Below are positions 9,721 through 19,358 of a DNA stretch of 64,000 nucleotides, piece by piece; positions within the stretch are counted from its first letter, which is position 1; every line of letters starts with the position of its first letter. The notes beneath the pieces are model-generated. The model had not been told where the DNA came from. It saw only the letters and a program-made list of their open reading frames with translations, and ran no database searches. Source of the stretch: Cytobacillus gottheilii (GTDB lineage: Bacteria > Bacillota > Bacilli > Bacillales > Cytobacillaceae). The position numbers and the translations under genes are program-made. The DNA lies in contig NZ_KV440945.1 of the NCBI RefSeq assembly GCF_001636345.1, positions 1,775,631-1,839,630 on the forward strand, written 5' to 3'.

Positions 9721-10170
9721 ATGAATAAAGGACAGCGCCATATAAAAATACGGGAAATCATTACCATGAATGATATTGAAACACAGGATGATTTAGTGGA
9801 TGAATTAAAGAATGCAGGGTATAACGTAACACAGGCAACTGTTTCAAGAGATATTAAAGAACTGCATCTTGTGAAAGTGCCATTGTTAGATGGACGATAC
9901 AAGTACAGTCTGCCGGCTGATCAGCGCTTTAATCCGCTGCAAAAACTCAAAAGGAACCTAATGGATGCTTTTGTACGAATTGATATGGCAGGACACCTTC
10001 TGGTCATGAAAACATTACCGGGTAATGCCATGGCGATCGGTGCCTTAATTGATAATCTTGATTGGGATGAAATTCTCGGCACCATTTGTGGAGATGATAC
10101 GTGTTTAATCATTTGTAGAACTCCTGAAGACACAGAAGCGATTTCAAATCGCTTTTTAGATATGCTGTAA
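9721..10170 (+). CDS. argR: Arginine repressor ArgR/AhrC
   Basis: This hexameric arginine-dependent regulator represses arginine synthesis and activates catabolism in Bacillus. The 149-residue protein has the N-terminal winged helix (about 1-70; [29 protein letters not shown]) and the C-terminal oligomerisation and arginine-binding domain ([27 protein letters not shown]), where GTICGDDT binds arginine. The ribosome site GAGGTGG precedes the ATG. It is followed by recN after 16 bp, the conserved Bacillus arrangement. An arginine-type importer lies about 18.5 kb downstream (artPQM) and is a plausible target. Confidence 0.96.
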   Translation: MNKGQRHIKIREIITMNDIETQDDLVDELKNAGYNVTQATVSRDIKELHLVKVPLLDGRYKYSLPADQRFNPLQKLKRNLMDAFVRIDMAGHLLVMKTLPGNAMAIGALIDNLDWDEILGTICGDDTCLIICRTPEDTEAISNRFLDML

Positions 10171-10186
10171 TTTGGGGTGAGGTTAC

Positions 10187-11875
10187 ATGTTAAATGAGCT
10201 TTGTATAAGAAATTTTGCTATTATTGAAGGCTTGGAAATTTCGTTTGAAAAAGGGTTAACCGTACTATCTGGAGAAACAGGAGCAGGTAAATCAATCATA
10301 ATTGATGCTATTCACTTGCTGGTTGGAGGCAGGGGTTCGAGTGAATTTGTCAGACACGGGGAAGATAAAGCCGAAATTGAAGGACTCTTTCTTCTCGATG
10401 ACAAAAATCATCCCAGCTACAAAAAAGCAGCCGAATTTGGGATCGACATTGACGATGGCATGGTTGTTTTGCGCCGTGATATTTCTAAATCCGGCAAAAG
10501 TGTGTGCCGTGTAAACGGTAAGCTTGTGACGATTTCCACATTAAGAGAATTCGGAAGTGCATTAATTGATATACATGGACAGCATGAGCATCAGGAGCTT
10601 ATGGACGAATCCTTGCATTTGAACTTGCTGGATCAATTTGGCGGAGAAAAAATCCGTGCAGCCATTCATGAATATGAGGACATCTACCACTCATATGAGG
10701 AGACAAATAAAAGACTAAAAAGTCTGAATGAAAATGAACAGCAGATGGCCCATCGTCTGGATTTAATTCAGTTTCAATTAGAAGAAATTCAATCAGCGAA
10801 TTTAAAATTAAATGAAGATGAAGAACTGATTGAAGAGAAAAGGAAGCTGGCCAACTTTGAAAGCATTTACGATGCCATGCAGACTGGCTATAATGCACTG
10901 CAGGGAGAGCAAAGAGGAATTGACTGGCTGAGCCTTGCTGTCAGCAATTTGGAGACTGCTGCTGAATTAGAGCCGAAATACAAAGAGTTAGCAGAATCTG
11001 TTTCAAGCAGTTTTTATCAAATGGAAGACGCGGTCAGAACCATTCGCAATGAATTGGATTATCTTGAATTTGATCCTGGACGGCTCAATGAAATTGAGGA
11101 AAGATTAAATGAAATTCATCAATTAAAGAGGAAATATGGCAAAAGTGTCCTTGATATTTTAGAATATGCCTCCAAAATTGAAGAAGAAATTGAAACGCTC
11201 CTCAATAAAGAAACACATATTGACCAGCTCGAAAAACAAGCTGCCATGCTTAAAAAAGATCTCTTAGTGGAAGCGGCAGAACTAAGTAAACTGCGAAAAA
11301 ATGCAGCTGTCCAGCTAACAAAATTAATTCATAAGGAATTAAAAGAGTTATATATGGAAAAGACTGTATTTGAGGTTGTTTTTTCAAATGAAGAAGACCG
11401 ATTTTATAAAAATGGCATAGATGAAGCTGAATTTTATATATCAACAAATCCTGGCGAGCCTTTAAAGCCGCTCTCAAAAATTGCTTCAGGCGGAGAACTG
11501 TCGCGAATTATGCTGGCATTAAAAAGCATCTTTTCCAAACATCAGGGCGTTACCTCGATCATTTTTGATGAGGTGGATACCGGTGTAAGCGGAAGGGTTG
11601 CTCAATCGATTGCTGAAAAGATCCATCATGTTGCAATTGGATCACAGGTGCTCTGCATATCCCATCTTCCGCAAGTAGCGGCGATGGCAGATACACATCT
11701 CTTTATTGCGAAGAATACAAAAAATGGACGAACCAAAACAACGGTAAAGCCTTTAACTGATGAAGAGAAGGTAAAAGAAATTGGAAGAATGATTTCAGGT
11801 GTTGAAATTACGGATTTAACGAAGGAACATGCCAAGGAATTACTGAAGCTTGCCCGTCAAATTAAAATACCATGA
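10187..11875 (+). CDS. recN: DNA repair protein RecN
   Basis: RecN is an SMC-like ATPase recruited early to double-strand breaks. The 562-aa protein has Walker A GETGAGKS near residue 30, central coiled-coil helices (about 150-370) and the C-terminal ABC part with signature SGGELSR and Walker B IIFDEVDTGVSG. Length agrees with the family. The start has GGGGTGAGG upstream. No LexA box was recognised directly in front, and argR lies only 16 bases upstream, so it is probably read from the argR promoter. Confidence 0.96.
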   Translation: MLNELCIRNFAIIEGLEISFEKGLTVLSGETGAGKSIIIDAIHLLVGGRGSSEFVRHGEDKAEIEGLFLLDDKNHPSYKKAAEFGIDIDDGMVVLRRDISKSGKSVCRVNGKLVTISTLREFGSALIDIHGQHEHQELMDESLHLNLLDQFGGEKIRAAIHEYEDIYHSYEETNKRLKSLNENEQQMAHRLDLIQFQLEEIQSANLKLNEDEELIEEKRKLANFESIYDAMQTGYNALQGEQRGIDWLSLAVSNLETAAELEPKYKELAESVSSSFYQMEDAVRTIRNELDYLEFDPGRLNEIEERLNEIHQLKRKYGKSVLDILEYASKIEEEIETLLNKETHIDQLEKQAAMLKKDLLVEAAELSKLRKNAAVQLTKLIHKELKELYMEKTVFEVVFSNEEDRFYKNGIDEAEFYISTNPGEPLKPLSKIASGGELSRIMLALKSIFSKHQGVTSIIFDEVDTGVSGRVAQSIAEKIHHVAIGSQVLCISHLPQVAAMADTHLFIAKNTKNGRTKTTVKPLTDEEKVKEIGRMISGVEITDLTKEHAKELLKLARQIKIP

Positions 11876-11906
11876 AAAGCTATCCAAAGGTGGGTAGCTT
11901 TTTTTA
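11875..11906 (+). terminator. Terminator after recN
   Basis: Arms 11875-11885 and 11892-11902 (AAAAGCTATCC / GGGTAGCTTTT, one G-U pair) are followed by a T-run. Confidence 0.85.
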
Positions 11907-11997
11907 TCGGCTTGGGGGTTATAAATGCAAGTGAAGCAGGCAAAATTATAGATGTAGCCATTTCGTGTTGGACTAGAAGCGAGGAGAGTGAATTAAA

Positions 11998-13287
11998 TTG
12001 TCATATGATGTTTTGCGAAAAATAGTTGGTGGAATTCTCCTTGTTTCATTAATTGCAATTGGTTTCTCTAAACCCTTTCAGGAGTATATTCAAATTCCAA
12101 AAAGCATCACCATGTTTGAAGGAGATCAATTGGAATTTTCAAAAGCAAGACCTGTTTCCGGAACATTGGCACAGCCACAGAATAGTGTCTCCATTGAGCA
12201 GAGTACTGATTCAATCGCTATAAATGGGCTGGAAAACGGCAAAAATGAAATGCTGCTTGAACTTGCAGGCTTTCCGGTTAAAAAAGTTGATGTAAACGTC
12301 TTAAAGGATTTTAAAGTAATACCTGGCGGCCAATCCATCGGTGTCAAACTCAATACGGTAGGCGTATTAGTTGTTGGACATCACCAGGTTAACACTAGCA
12401 ATGGCAAAACGTCTCCAGGCGAACTAGCAGGAATTAAGGTTGGAGACATTATCACTGAAATTAATGGCAAAACAATTGAAAAAATGGCTGATGTAGCTCC
12501 ATTTGTTCAAGAAGCCGGTAAGTCGGGCAACCCTTTGCAGATCATTGTAACTAGAGAAGATGGTAAGGTAAAAACACAATTAACTCCTCTTAAAGAAGAA
12601 AATGAAGAATTGTATAAGCTGGGCCTTTATATAAGAGATTCAGCAGCAGGAATTGGAACAATGACATTCTTTCATCCTCAATCAAAAAAATATGGCGCAC
12701 TTGGCCATGTCATATCAGATATGGATACAAAAAAGCCAATTGTAGTTGATGATGGCCAGATTGTTCGATCAACGGTCACATCCATTGAAAAAGGAAGCAA
12801 TGGAAATCCTGGTGAAAAGCTGGCCAGATTTTCCTCAGATAAAGAAGTAATTGGTAACATTGTCAGGAATAGTCCATTTGGCATCTTTGGTGAACTGAAT
12901 CGCGGCATTAAAAATGGCATTATGGATAAGCCGATGCCAATTGCTTTATCACACCAAGTAAAAGAAGGACCTGCTAAAATTCTGACGGTTGTTGAAAATG
13001 ATGAAGTGAAACTTTTTGATATTGAGATCGTTAGCACCATTCCGCAGAAATTTCCAGCTACAAAGGGTATGGTCATTAAGGTTGTTGATGACGAACTCTT
13101 AAATAAGACAGGCGGAATTGTTCAAGGAATGAGCGGAAGTCCCATTATCCAAAATGATAAAGTAATCGGAGCGGTCACACACGTATTCGTTAATGACCCA
13201 ACAAGCGGGTATGGTGTTCACATTGAGTGGATGTTAAATGAAGCAGGCATTAACATATACGAACAGCCTGAAGAAAAGGCTTCATAA
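11998..13287 (+). CDS. spoIVB: SpoIVB serine peptidase (forespore signal for sigma-K activation)
   Basis: SpoIVB is made in the forespore, secreted across the inner forespore membrane, and cleaves SpoIVFA to trigger pro-sigma-K processing. The 429-aa protein has an N-terminal membrane segment (about 8-25), a PDZ domain (about 105-200) and the S55 peptidase domain. Catalytic His237 lies in LGHVISD and the nucleophile Ser379 in GMSGSP. The TTG start at 11998 is preceded by GAGGAG about 11 bases upstream. In Bacillus it is followed by spo0A; here a group II intron separates them without disturbing either coding region. Confidence 0.96.
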   Translation: MSYDVLRKIVGGILLVSLIAIGFSKPFQEYIQIPKSITMFEGDQLEFSKARPVSGTLAQPQNSVSIEQSTDSIAINGLENGKNEMLLELAGFPVKKVDVNVLKDFKVIPGGQSIGVKLNTVGVLVVGHHQVNTSNGKTSPGELAGIKVGDIITEINGKTIEKMADVAPFVQEAGKSGNPLQIIVTREDGKVKTQLTPLKEENEELYKLGLYIRDSAAGIGTMTFFHPQSKKYGALGHVISDMDTKKPIVVDDGQIVRSTVTSIEKGSNGNPGEKLARFSSDKEVIGNIVRNSPFGIFGELNRGIKNGIMDKPMPIALSHQVKEGPAKILTVVENDEVKLFDIEIVSTIPQKFPATKGMVIKVVDDELLNKTGGIVQGMSGSPIIQNDKVIGAVTHVFVNDPTSGYGVHIEWMLNEAGINIYEQPEEKAS

Positions 13288-13320
13288 AAATAACGGGGAA
13301 TAATCCCCGTTATTTTTATT
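13286..13320 (+). terminator. spoIVB terminator, target of the group II intron
   Basis: Perfect 14-base arms (13286-13299 and 13304-13317) enclose a 4-base loop and are followed by T-rich sequence. The intron begins a few bases after the stem. Class C group II introns characteristically insert just downstream of such terminators. Confidence 0.92.
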
Positions 13321-13870
13321 ATTGTGTGCCCGGCATGGGTGCAGGCTCTAGGGTGCGAGTCCCGAACGGCGAAGGCAGTAGTAGTCGTAGCTTAAGACAA
13401 GGATATGCGGGGTGACCCTCCTATCTGAAGGAAGTCGGCGGCAAACTTCCGCTCTGAGGAACACGAATCTCATATGAGGCTAGATGACATTGGGTGAGTC
13501 TGCAATACAAGACAAAGTCCATACTGCCAAAGGTGTCACAGAGTAAATGAGGCGGAGACATGGAAGGAAAGTCTGTACTCTTACCCGGGGAGAACCTGTC
13601 GATATGCCGTACTCATGCGGTAAGCCTATCCGTGAGGATAAGTTGAACGACAGGCGTCAGCAGAAGCCATAGTACTTATTCGCTTAAGAGGATAAGGAAG
13701 GGCTGAACCGGTTATGGAAAATAGGAACTAGGCGTATCTTTCCATTCGATGAAACAGAAAACATAGTACCTGTTTAATGAAAGAAACGGTGAATCCGCGG
13801 GGGTCATTAAACAGGGTGGAGAATGAAAAGGACACAAACAGAACACCTATTTACGCGGGAGGTTATATCA

Positions 13871-15133
13871 ATGTTAATGGAACGAATCATGTCACGGGAA
13901 AACCTACTTAATGCGATTAAAAGAGTAGAAAAGAATAAGGGAAAACATGGAGTGGACGAAATGCCCGTCACTGCTCTTCGTGGACATATTATGCTCAACT
14001 GGAGCGAACTGCGAAAATCCCTCTTCGAGGGAACCTATATCCCATCCCCCGTCCGTCGAGTCGAAATCCCGAAACCAGACGGCAAAGGGAAGAGGAAACT
14101 GGGAATCCCAACCGTGACAGACCGTTTCATTCAACAAGCAATCACCCAAGTGCTTACCAGAATGTATGACCCTAGTTTCTCTGAATGTAGCTTCGGCTTT
14201 CGCCCTAACAGGCGAGCGCACCAGGCTGTTAAATTAGCCCAAAGCTATATAGAAGAGGGTTATCGATGGGTAGTCGACATTGACCTTGAAAAGTTCTTTG
14301 ACAAGGTTAACCACGATAGATTAATGAGTAAATTAGCCATGAGGATAAAGGATAGTACTCTCCTCAAACTAATAAGACGGTTCTTAACCTCTGGTGTTAT
14401 GGAAGGCGGACTTGTCAGTCCTAACCTTGAGGGGACACCGCAAGGTGGACCTTTAAGCCCTTTACTTTCGAATATTGTGTTGGATGAACTGGATAAAGAA
14501 CTGGAGCGCAGAGGACATCGCTTTGTCCGCTACGCCGATGATTGTAATATCTATGTGAAATCTAAAAGAGCTGGAGAAAGAGTTATGAAGGCAATGACCC
14601 ATTTTATCGAGAGGAATCTTAAACTGAAGGTTAACAAGGATAAAAGTGCTGTAGACCGCCCTTGGAAAAGGAAATTTCTTGGGTTCAGTTTTACAAGTAA
14701 TCTAAAACCGAAGGTGAGAATATCTCCCCAATCAGTTAAACGGTTTAAAGATAAAATAAGAAAGCTTACAAGCAGACGAAGGTCAATTGCCATGGAAGAT
14801 AGGATTCATAACCTTAACCAATATCTAGTGGGATGGGTTAATTATTATCATTTAGCAGATACCCGTTCAGTAATCGCAAAACTCGAAGGATGGCTTAATC
14901 GAAGGTTAAGAATGATTCGATGGAAGGAATGGAAACTTCCCCAAACGAAGGTCAAGAAACTTATTAAACTAGGTGTTTCGAAAGGGAAAGCATATGAATG
15001 GGGAAATACAAGAAAGGCTTATTGGAGGATATCCAAAAGTCCAATTCTTCATAAAACATTAGGGAAAGCCTACTGGCTTTCCCTTGGGTTAAAAAGTATT
15101 TCTGCTAGATATGACTTACTGCGTTCGACTTAA
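13871..15133 (+). CDS. ltrA: Group II intron-encoded reverse transcriptase/maturase
   Basis: The protein helps the intron RNA splice and copies it into DNA at new sites. It has reverse transcriptase motifs including FSECSFGFRPNR, VVDIDLEKFFDKVNHD, QGGPLSPLLSNIVLDELD and the catalytic YADD in RYADDCNIYV, then a maturase (X) region with LNQYLVGWVNYY. There is no C-terminal HNH endonuclease, as in class C proteins. I choose ATG 13871 because GGGAGG (about 8 bases upstream) is a strong ribosome site and gives the usual length of about 420 residues; an in-frame ATG at 13823 would add 16. No frameshift is present. Confidence 0.93.
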   Translation: MLMERIMSRENLLNAIKRVEKNKGKHGVDEMPVTALRGHIMLNWSELRKSLFEGTYIPSPVRRVEIPKPDGKGKRKLGIPTVTDRFIQQAITQVLTRMYDPSFSECSFGFRPNRRAHQAVKLAQSYIEEGYRWVVDIDLEKFFDKVNHDRLMSKLAMRIKDSTLLKLIRRFLTSGVMEGGLVSPNLEGTPQGGPLSPLLSNIVLDELDKELERRGHRFVRYADDCNIYVKSKRAGERVMKAMTHFIERNLKLKVNKDKSAVDRPWKRKFLGFSFTSNLKPKVRISPQSVKRFKDKIRKLTSRRRSIAMEDRIHNLNQYLVGWVNYYHLADTRSVIAKLEGWLNRRLRMIRWKEWKLPQTKVKKLIKLGVSKGKAYEWGNTRKAYWRISKSPILHKTLGKAYWLSLGLKSISARYDLLRST

Positions 15134-15137
15134 TCGG

Positions 15138-15214
15138 AACCGCCGTATACGGAACCGTACGTACGGTGGTGTGAGAGGGATAAATGGAGGTTAATCGCCT
15201 CCCCCTATCTCAAT
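15138..15214 (+). ncRNA. Group II intron domains V and VI
   Basis: Domain V is formed by ACCGCCGTA (15139-15147) pairing with TACGGTGGT (15162-15170), with an inner TACGG/CGTA helix and a two-base CG bulge. The triad position reads CGC. Domain VI follows (GAGAGGG pairing with CCTATCTC, with GGAGG/CCTCC inside) and would carry the bulged branch-point A. Domain V starts 5 bases after the reverse transcriptase stop codon. Confidence 0.8.
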
Positions 15215-15377
15215 TCATATTAAATTTGTTGCTTTTAGAGAATATGCTGTTAGGTGGACGTGTGGACTTCAGTGAGAACATGGAACCGCAAAGGAGAATG
15301 GGGTAATTTGATTTGAGGTTATATCAGCAGGCATCTATTCAATTTATTCCACCTATGCTATGATTAAATAAAGATTT

Positions 15378-15384
15378 TTCGACA
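15378..15384 (-). promoter_or_regulatory. Candidate Spo0A box upstream of spo0A
   Basis: TTCGACA on the plus strand is TGTCGAA on the minus strand, an exact match to the 0A box (TGNCGAA). It lies about 330 bases upstream of spo0A, in the region that holds autoregulatory boxes in B. subtilis. Confidence 0.5.
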
Positions 15385-15489
15385 AAGTGTTAATCGTTTT
15401 GAATTAAATAGCGAATAAGGTCGAAAATAAGAGAAAATAGAAGGAAATAAAAGATTTTATAGGTTTTTTAAGAAATATTAAAAAAACTA

Positions 15490-15517
15490 GAGGATTTTAT
15501 GTTGCATTGTCGAAATT
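15490..15517 (+). promoter_or_regulatory. Candidate sigma-H promoter with overlapping 0A box (Ps-like)
   Basis: AGGATTT (15490-15496) and CGAAAT (15511-15516) are spaced as in sigma-H promoters, and an exact 0A box TGTCGAA (15508-15514) overlaps the -10 element. In B. subtilis spo0A is read from a sigma-H promoter controlled by Spo0A~P through nearby boxes. The rest of 15215-15714 is AT-rich noncoding sequence with one small hairpin (GTGCAG/CTGCAC near 15590). Confidence 0.5.
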
Positions 15518-15714
15518 GTACTTTAGAATAAAATATATAAATAAAAAAACTTGCCGTCTGCTTTTTGCATACTGCTCAAACAGTGGTGCAGGTTTAACTG
15601 CACTTTATACGAAAATAAATTAGCTACTTCCCAGTTTTGCTTCTGCGCTGCTAATCACAATATTTATAAAGTGTAAAAAAAGAGACCACAAATGGATCGA
15701 GGAGGAAACAAGTA

Positions 15715-16512
15715 GTGAAGAATATTAAAGTGTGCGTAGTTGACGACAACCGCGAGCTTGTCGCTTTATTAGAGGAGTATATGTCATCTCAGGAAGATAT
15801 GGAAGTGGTAGGAGTAGCCCATAATGGCCAAGATTGTCTAAATATCATTGAAGATACAGAAATTGATGTTCTTGTTCTTGACATCATTATGCCTCATTTA
15901 GACGGATTAGCAGTTCTTGAAAAAATGCGTGAGCTGAATAAGCCGCTTCCCAATGTCATTATGCTGACAGCTTTCGGCCAAGAGGATGTAACAAAGAAAG
16001 CAGTTGATCTTGGAGCATCTTACTTTATATTAAAGCCTTTTGACATGGATTATCTTGCGAGTCATATTCGTCAGGTCAGCGGAAAAACAAGCCCTGTGAT
16101 GAGAAAGCCTTCATCGTCATCAGTACTCCGTTCTTCACACCAGACAGAAGCAAAGCCAAAAAATCTTGATGCAAGCATTACAAGTATCATCCACGAAATT
16201 GGTGTCCCTGCTCATATTAAAGGATACTTATATCTACGTGAAGCCATTTCCATGGTTTACAATGATATTGAACTGCTTGGATCAATTACGAAAGTTCTTT
16301 ATCCTGATATTGCAAAGAAATACAACACAACGGCTTCACGAGTGGAACGTGCGATCAGACACGCGATTGAAGTTGCATGGAGCCGCGGTAACATCGATTC
16401 TATTTCTTCCTTATTTGGCTATACAGTGTCAATGTCAAAAGCGAAACCAACGAATTCAGAATTTATTGCGATGGTCGCTGATAAGCTGCGCCTGGAGCAT
16501 AAAGCTTCATGA
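15715..16512 (+). CDS. spo0A: Sporulation master response regulator Spo0A
   Basis: Spo0A~P commits the cell to sporulation and controls biofilm and competence genes. The 265-aa protein has an N-terminal receiver domain with acidic pocket VVDDN and phosphorylated Asp56 (VLVLDIIMP), a variable linker (about 125-145) and a C-terminal DNA-binding domain that is nearly invariant ([40 protein letters not shown]). The GTG start at 15715, preceded by GAGGAGG, is conserved in Bacillus. It sits downstream of spoIVB but is separated from it by the intron. Confidence 0.98.
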   Translation: MKNIKVCVVDDNRELVALLEEYMSSQEDMEVVGVAHNGQDCLNIIEDTEIDVLVLDIIMPHLDGLAVLEKMRELNKPLPNVIMLTAFGQEDVTKKAVDLGASYFILKPFDMDYLASHIRQVSGKTSPVMRKPSSSSVLRSSHQTEAKPKNLDASITSIIHEIGVPAHIKGYLYLREAISMVYNDIELLGSITKVLYPDIAKKYNTTASRVERAIRHAIEVAWSRGNIDSISSLFGYTVSMSKAKPTNSEFIAMVADKLRLEHKAS

Positions 16513-16565
16513 GAGGGTAAGAATTAATCATACACAAAAATTGTCTTTATATTTTTATACGTACT

Positions 16566-16615
16566 AAAAAAGCATCATGCTCCATCTTCTGATGGAAGCA
16601 TGATGCTTTTTATAT
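16566..16615 (+). terminator. Terminator after spo0A
   Basis: A long stem (16567-16586 with 16591-16611, one bulged A) is flanked by A and T runs. Bidirectional use for the convergent gene ending at 16650 is possible. Confidence 0.88.
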
Positions 16616-16649
16616 CCTTTGAGTGAAAGTAAGCAGAAGAAACTTTATC

Positions 16650-16808
16650 TTACTCTTTCGGATCGATTTGTTCAGAGGCTTCTTTGTTTAGTTCTGCCAG
16701 CTTTTGAATTAAGATATGCTGAGGCATATGCATAATTTGTTCGAGCGGCAGATTTAGCCTTTCTGCCAGCTTTAAGGCAGTACTCGGACTGATTTGCAGT
16801 GGTCTCAT
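16650..16808 (-). CDS. YycC-like small protein
   Basis: This is a 52-residue minus-strand frame beginning MRPLQISPSTALKLAERLNL and containing EQIMHMPQHILIQKLAELN, which resembles the YycC family of small Bacillus proteins of unknown function. Its ATG overlaps the stop of the upstream DUF2627 gene as ATGA, so the two are translationally coupled. The sequence is predicted helical, without membrane segment or Cys cluster. The frame is short but well supported by the overlap and family resemblance. Confidence 0.75.
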   Translation of the reverse strand: MRPLQISPSTALKLAERLNLPLEQIMHMPQHILIQKLAELNKEASEQIDPKE

Positions 16809-17062
16809 GAATTGCGCTCCCTTCCGCTAGGTCTTTGAAAGCGGGTTTGAACTTTATTTTTTTTGCGGTCACGATGCAGGATAAAACCTGCCACAAACCC
16901 AAGACCTAGTATAAAAAGGATGAGACCGGCAATAAACTGCATCCATAAATACGGAAATGGAGCTTGCAGGATTCCAAAAACCATATCCCGCATCAGTTTG
17001 ATTCCATAGGCAGCTAACGCGCCAGGTATGAGCAGTACGATAAGTGCAATTATTCGGATCAT
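16805..17062 (-). CDS. DUF2627 membrane protein (YqzF-like)
   Basis: This 85-residue protein has two predicted membrane segments (IIALIVLLIPGALAAYGI and IAGLILFILGLGFVAGFIL) and a basic C-terminal tail (HRDRKKNK). It matches the DUF2627/YqzF type found next to bkdR in many Bacillus. GAGGG precedes the ATG at 17062. It is divergent from bkdR and upstream of the YycC-like gene. Function is unknown. Confidence 0.8.
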   Translation of the reverse strand: MIRIIALIVLLIPGALAAYGIKLMRDMVFGILQAPFPYLWMQFIAGLILFILGLGFVAGFILHRDRKKNKVQTRFQRPSGRERNS

Positions 17063-17221
17063 ATCGATATTCCCTCAATTATCATCTAGAATTTTTCTAT
17101 ATAGTAAAAATGATAAATCAATGCTGTCATTTGTCAAGTGCCTGCTAAAAGGATACAATATACTGTGAAAAGATTTGCGCAGCATCTTGAAAAAAATTTC
17201 AAGCTGGAGGATCGTGCATTT

Positions 17222-19291
17222 ATGCAAAAGGTATTGATTGTAGGGGCCGGTAAAGGCGGAACAGCCATATTGAAATTGATTAAATCACTCAGTGTCCTTC
17301 AAGTCGTCGCAGTGATTGATAAGAATCATGATGCACCGGGTATTCTGCTGGCAAAAAGCGAAAATATTTCTACGGGTACAGATTGGAAAGCATATATTCA
17401 TCAGGATATTGACATTATTGTAGAAGTGACTGGGGATGAAAAGGTGTTCACTGATTTGCGTGATGCCCGCAGCAGGAATACAGTATTGATCCCTGGTACG
17501 GTAGCTTTTCTCATTTCGCAGCTTTTGGAAGAAAAAGAAAGTTTAATTACAAGGCTGAAAAATCAAACACATAAATTTGATTTAATCTTCAACTCAACCG
17601 ATAATGGGATGATTGTCATCAATAGAGACGAAGAAATCATTCTCTTTAATAAAAGTGCAGCCACTATGACTGAAGTTAAGCAAGACACCGTTATTGGCAA
17701 GAAAATAACGGATGTGATTAAAGAAAGTCGATTGCCATACATACTGAAAACTAGAAAAGCGGAAGTAAATCAGGAATTTACACTTAATAATGGGCAGAAA
17801 ATTATCACAACCAGAATTCCGATTATTGGAGATGAACAAGAATTAATTGGTGCCATTGCTATTTTTAAAGATATTACCGAGATGGTTAGTCTGGCTGAAG
17901 AAATAACGGATCTAAAAGAAATAAAGACAATGCTCCAGGCGATTATTCAATCTAGCGATGAAGCCATATCTGTTGTTGATGAGAATGGAAAAGGGATGAT
18001 GATTAATCCTGCCTATTCCCGAATAACGGGACTGTCAGAAACAGAGATCATTGGCAAACCTGCAACTGCCGACATATCTGAAGGAGAAAGTGTTCATATG
18101 AAAGTTCTCCAAACTAGAAGAGCAGTTAGAGGAGTTGCGATGCGGGTTGGACCGAAGGAAAAAGAAGTAGTTGTGAACGTGGCTCCAGTTATTGTTGATG
18201 GAGTTCTAAAGGGAAGTGTCGGTGTCCTTCATGATGTATCTGAAATGCAGAATCTTAATAGAGAGCTTTCAAGAGCAAGACAGCTGATTCGTACTCTGGA
18301 AGCCAAGTATTCGTTTCAGGATATTATTGGGAGCTCAGAGGAAATGACAATAGCGATTGAACAGGCAAAGCTAGGGGCGAAGACTCCGGCTACTGTTCTG
18401 CTCAGGGGAGAATCAGGAACAGGAAAAGAGTTATTTGCACATGCCATACATAACGCAAGTGATCGGAAATATAACAAATTTGTACGTGTAAATTGCGCGG
18501 CAATTTCTGAGTCACTGCTGGAAAGTGAACTATTTGGGTATGAAGAAGGAGCATTTTCCGGTGCAAAAAGAGGCGGAAAGCGAGGCCTTTTTGAAGAAGC
18601 AGATAAAGGCAGTATCTTTCTGGATGAAATTGGCGAGTTAACAGCCAATACCCAAGCCAAACTATTGAGAGTACTGCAAGAGGGTGAAATTACTCGAGTA
18701 GGAAGTACAAAGCCTATTCAGATTAATGTTCGGATCATAGCCGCAACAAACGTTAATCTGGAAAAAGCCATTGCTAATGGAGCCTTTCGTGAGGACCTCT
18801 ATTATCGGTTAAACAGAATGCCTATTCATATTCCTTCTTTAAGAAAGAGAAAAGAGGATATTCCGCAATTATGTGAACATTTGCTGCAAAAGATCAATCA
18901 GGAATATGGCCGCAATGTTGAAGGATTGACAGAGGGGGCCGTTGCTAAACTTATGGCTTATGATTGGCCAGGAAATGTGCGGGAGCTAGATAATATCCTG
19001 GGCAGAGCCATTATTTTCATGGGTTATCATGAAACCGAAATTGATGCTTCCCATATCCCCGTGCTGGTCAGCTTTTCTAAATCACAGGGCAAGGAAGTAT
19101 ATCATGAATCAATTGATCAAAAATTGACCTTATCACAGCTTGTAGAGGACTTTGAAGCCAAACAAATCAGGCTAACCCTTTTGAAGGCCAATGGCAATAA
19201 AACACTTGCGGCCAAAATGCTTGGTCTGTCAGTCCGTAATCTGTATTACAAGATGGAAAAGTATAATCTTGCAAATAATAGCATGCAATAA
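17222..19291 (+). CDS. bkdR: Sigma-54-dependent activator of branched-chain amino acid catabolism
   Basis: BkdR activates the bkd operon from a sigma-54 (SigL) promoter. The protein (689 aa from the ATG at 17222) has an N-terminal nucleotide-binding-like region ([15 protein letters not shown]), two PAS domains (about 125-235 and 240-350), an AAA+ domain with Walker [15 protein letters not shown] and FLDEIGEL, and a C-terminal Fis-type helix-turn-helix ([20 protein letters not shown]). GGAGG lies 11 bases before this start; a longer frame opens at 17138 but fits family length less well. The usual GAFTGA sigma-54 contact loop reads GAFSGA here. Confidence 0.93.
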   Translation: MQKVLIVGAGKGGTAILKLIKSLSVLQVVAVIDKNHDAPGILLAKSENISTGTDWKAYIHQDIDIIVEVTGDEKVFTDLRDARSRNTVLIPGTVAFLISQLLEEKESLITRLKNQTHKFDLIFNSTDNGMIVINRDEEIILFNKSAATMTEVKQDTVIGKKITDVIKESRLPYILKTRKAEVNQEFTLNNGQKIITTRIPIIGDEQELIGAIAIFKDITEMVSLAEEITDLKEIKTMLQAIIQSSDEAISVVDENGKGMMINPAYSRITGLSETEIIGKPATADISEGESVHMKVLQTRRAVRGVAMRVGPKEKEVVVNVAPVIVDGVLKGSVGVLHDVSEMQNLNRELSRARQLIRTLEAKYSFQDIIGSSEEMTIAIEQAKLGAKTPATVLLRGESGTGKELFAHAIHNASDRKYNKFVRVNCAAISESLLESELFGYEEGAFSGAKRGGKRGLFEEADKGSIFLDEIGELTANTQAKLLRVLQEGEITRVGSTKPIQINVRIIAATNVNLEKAIANGAFREDLYYRLNRMPIHIPSLRKRKEDIPQLCEHLLQKINQEYGRNVEGLTEGAVAKLMAYDWPGNVRELDNILGRAIIFMGYHETEIDASHIPVLVSFSKSQGKEVYHESIDQKLTLSQLVEDFEAKQIRLTLLKANGNKTLAAKMLGLSVRNLYYKMEKYNLANNSMQ

Positions 19292-19296
19292 TTTGC
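19271..19296. promoter_or_regulatory. Candidate BkdR upstream activator site
   Basis: GCAAAT (19271-19276) and ATTTGC (19291-19296) form an inverted repeat with interior TGCA steps, centred about 75 bases upstream of the -24 element. This is the position expected for an enhancer site of a sigma-54 activator. It overlaps the end of bkdR. Binding is inferred. Confidence 0.45.
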
Positions 19297-19331
19297 GTAC
19301 CGTGCAAAAAACTTCATGGAATTTAAGTGGA

Positions 19332-19347
19332 TATAAAGCGTTTTCAC
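19332..19347 (+). promoter_or_regulatory. Weak cre-like sequence before bkd promoter
   Basis: TATAAAGCGTTTTCAC matches the CcpA cre core (AANCGNWWNCA) but deviates at the outer TG. It lies between the putative activator site and the sigma-54 promoter. It may mediate catabolite control, but the match is imperfect. Confidence 0.25.
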
Positions 19348-19358
19348 TGATTTTTAAG

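Larger units (their letters stand above)
13324..15214 (+). mobile_element. Complete class C (IIC) group II intron
   Basis: The intron starts with the 5' consensus GTGTG (13324) and ends after domain VI near 15214, about 1.89 kb. It contains 5' ribozyme domains (13324-13822 noncoding), an intron-encoded reverse transcriptase/maturase and 3' domains V and VI. Location directly behind a terminator stem, the short protein without an endonuclease domain and the compact size all point to class C. All parts look intact, so it may be active. Exact 3' boundary is uncertain by a base or two. A 131-bp remnant of an identical intron lies at 681-811. Confidence 0.93.
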
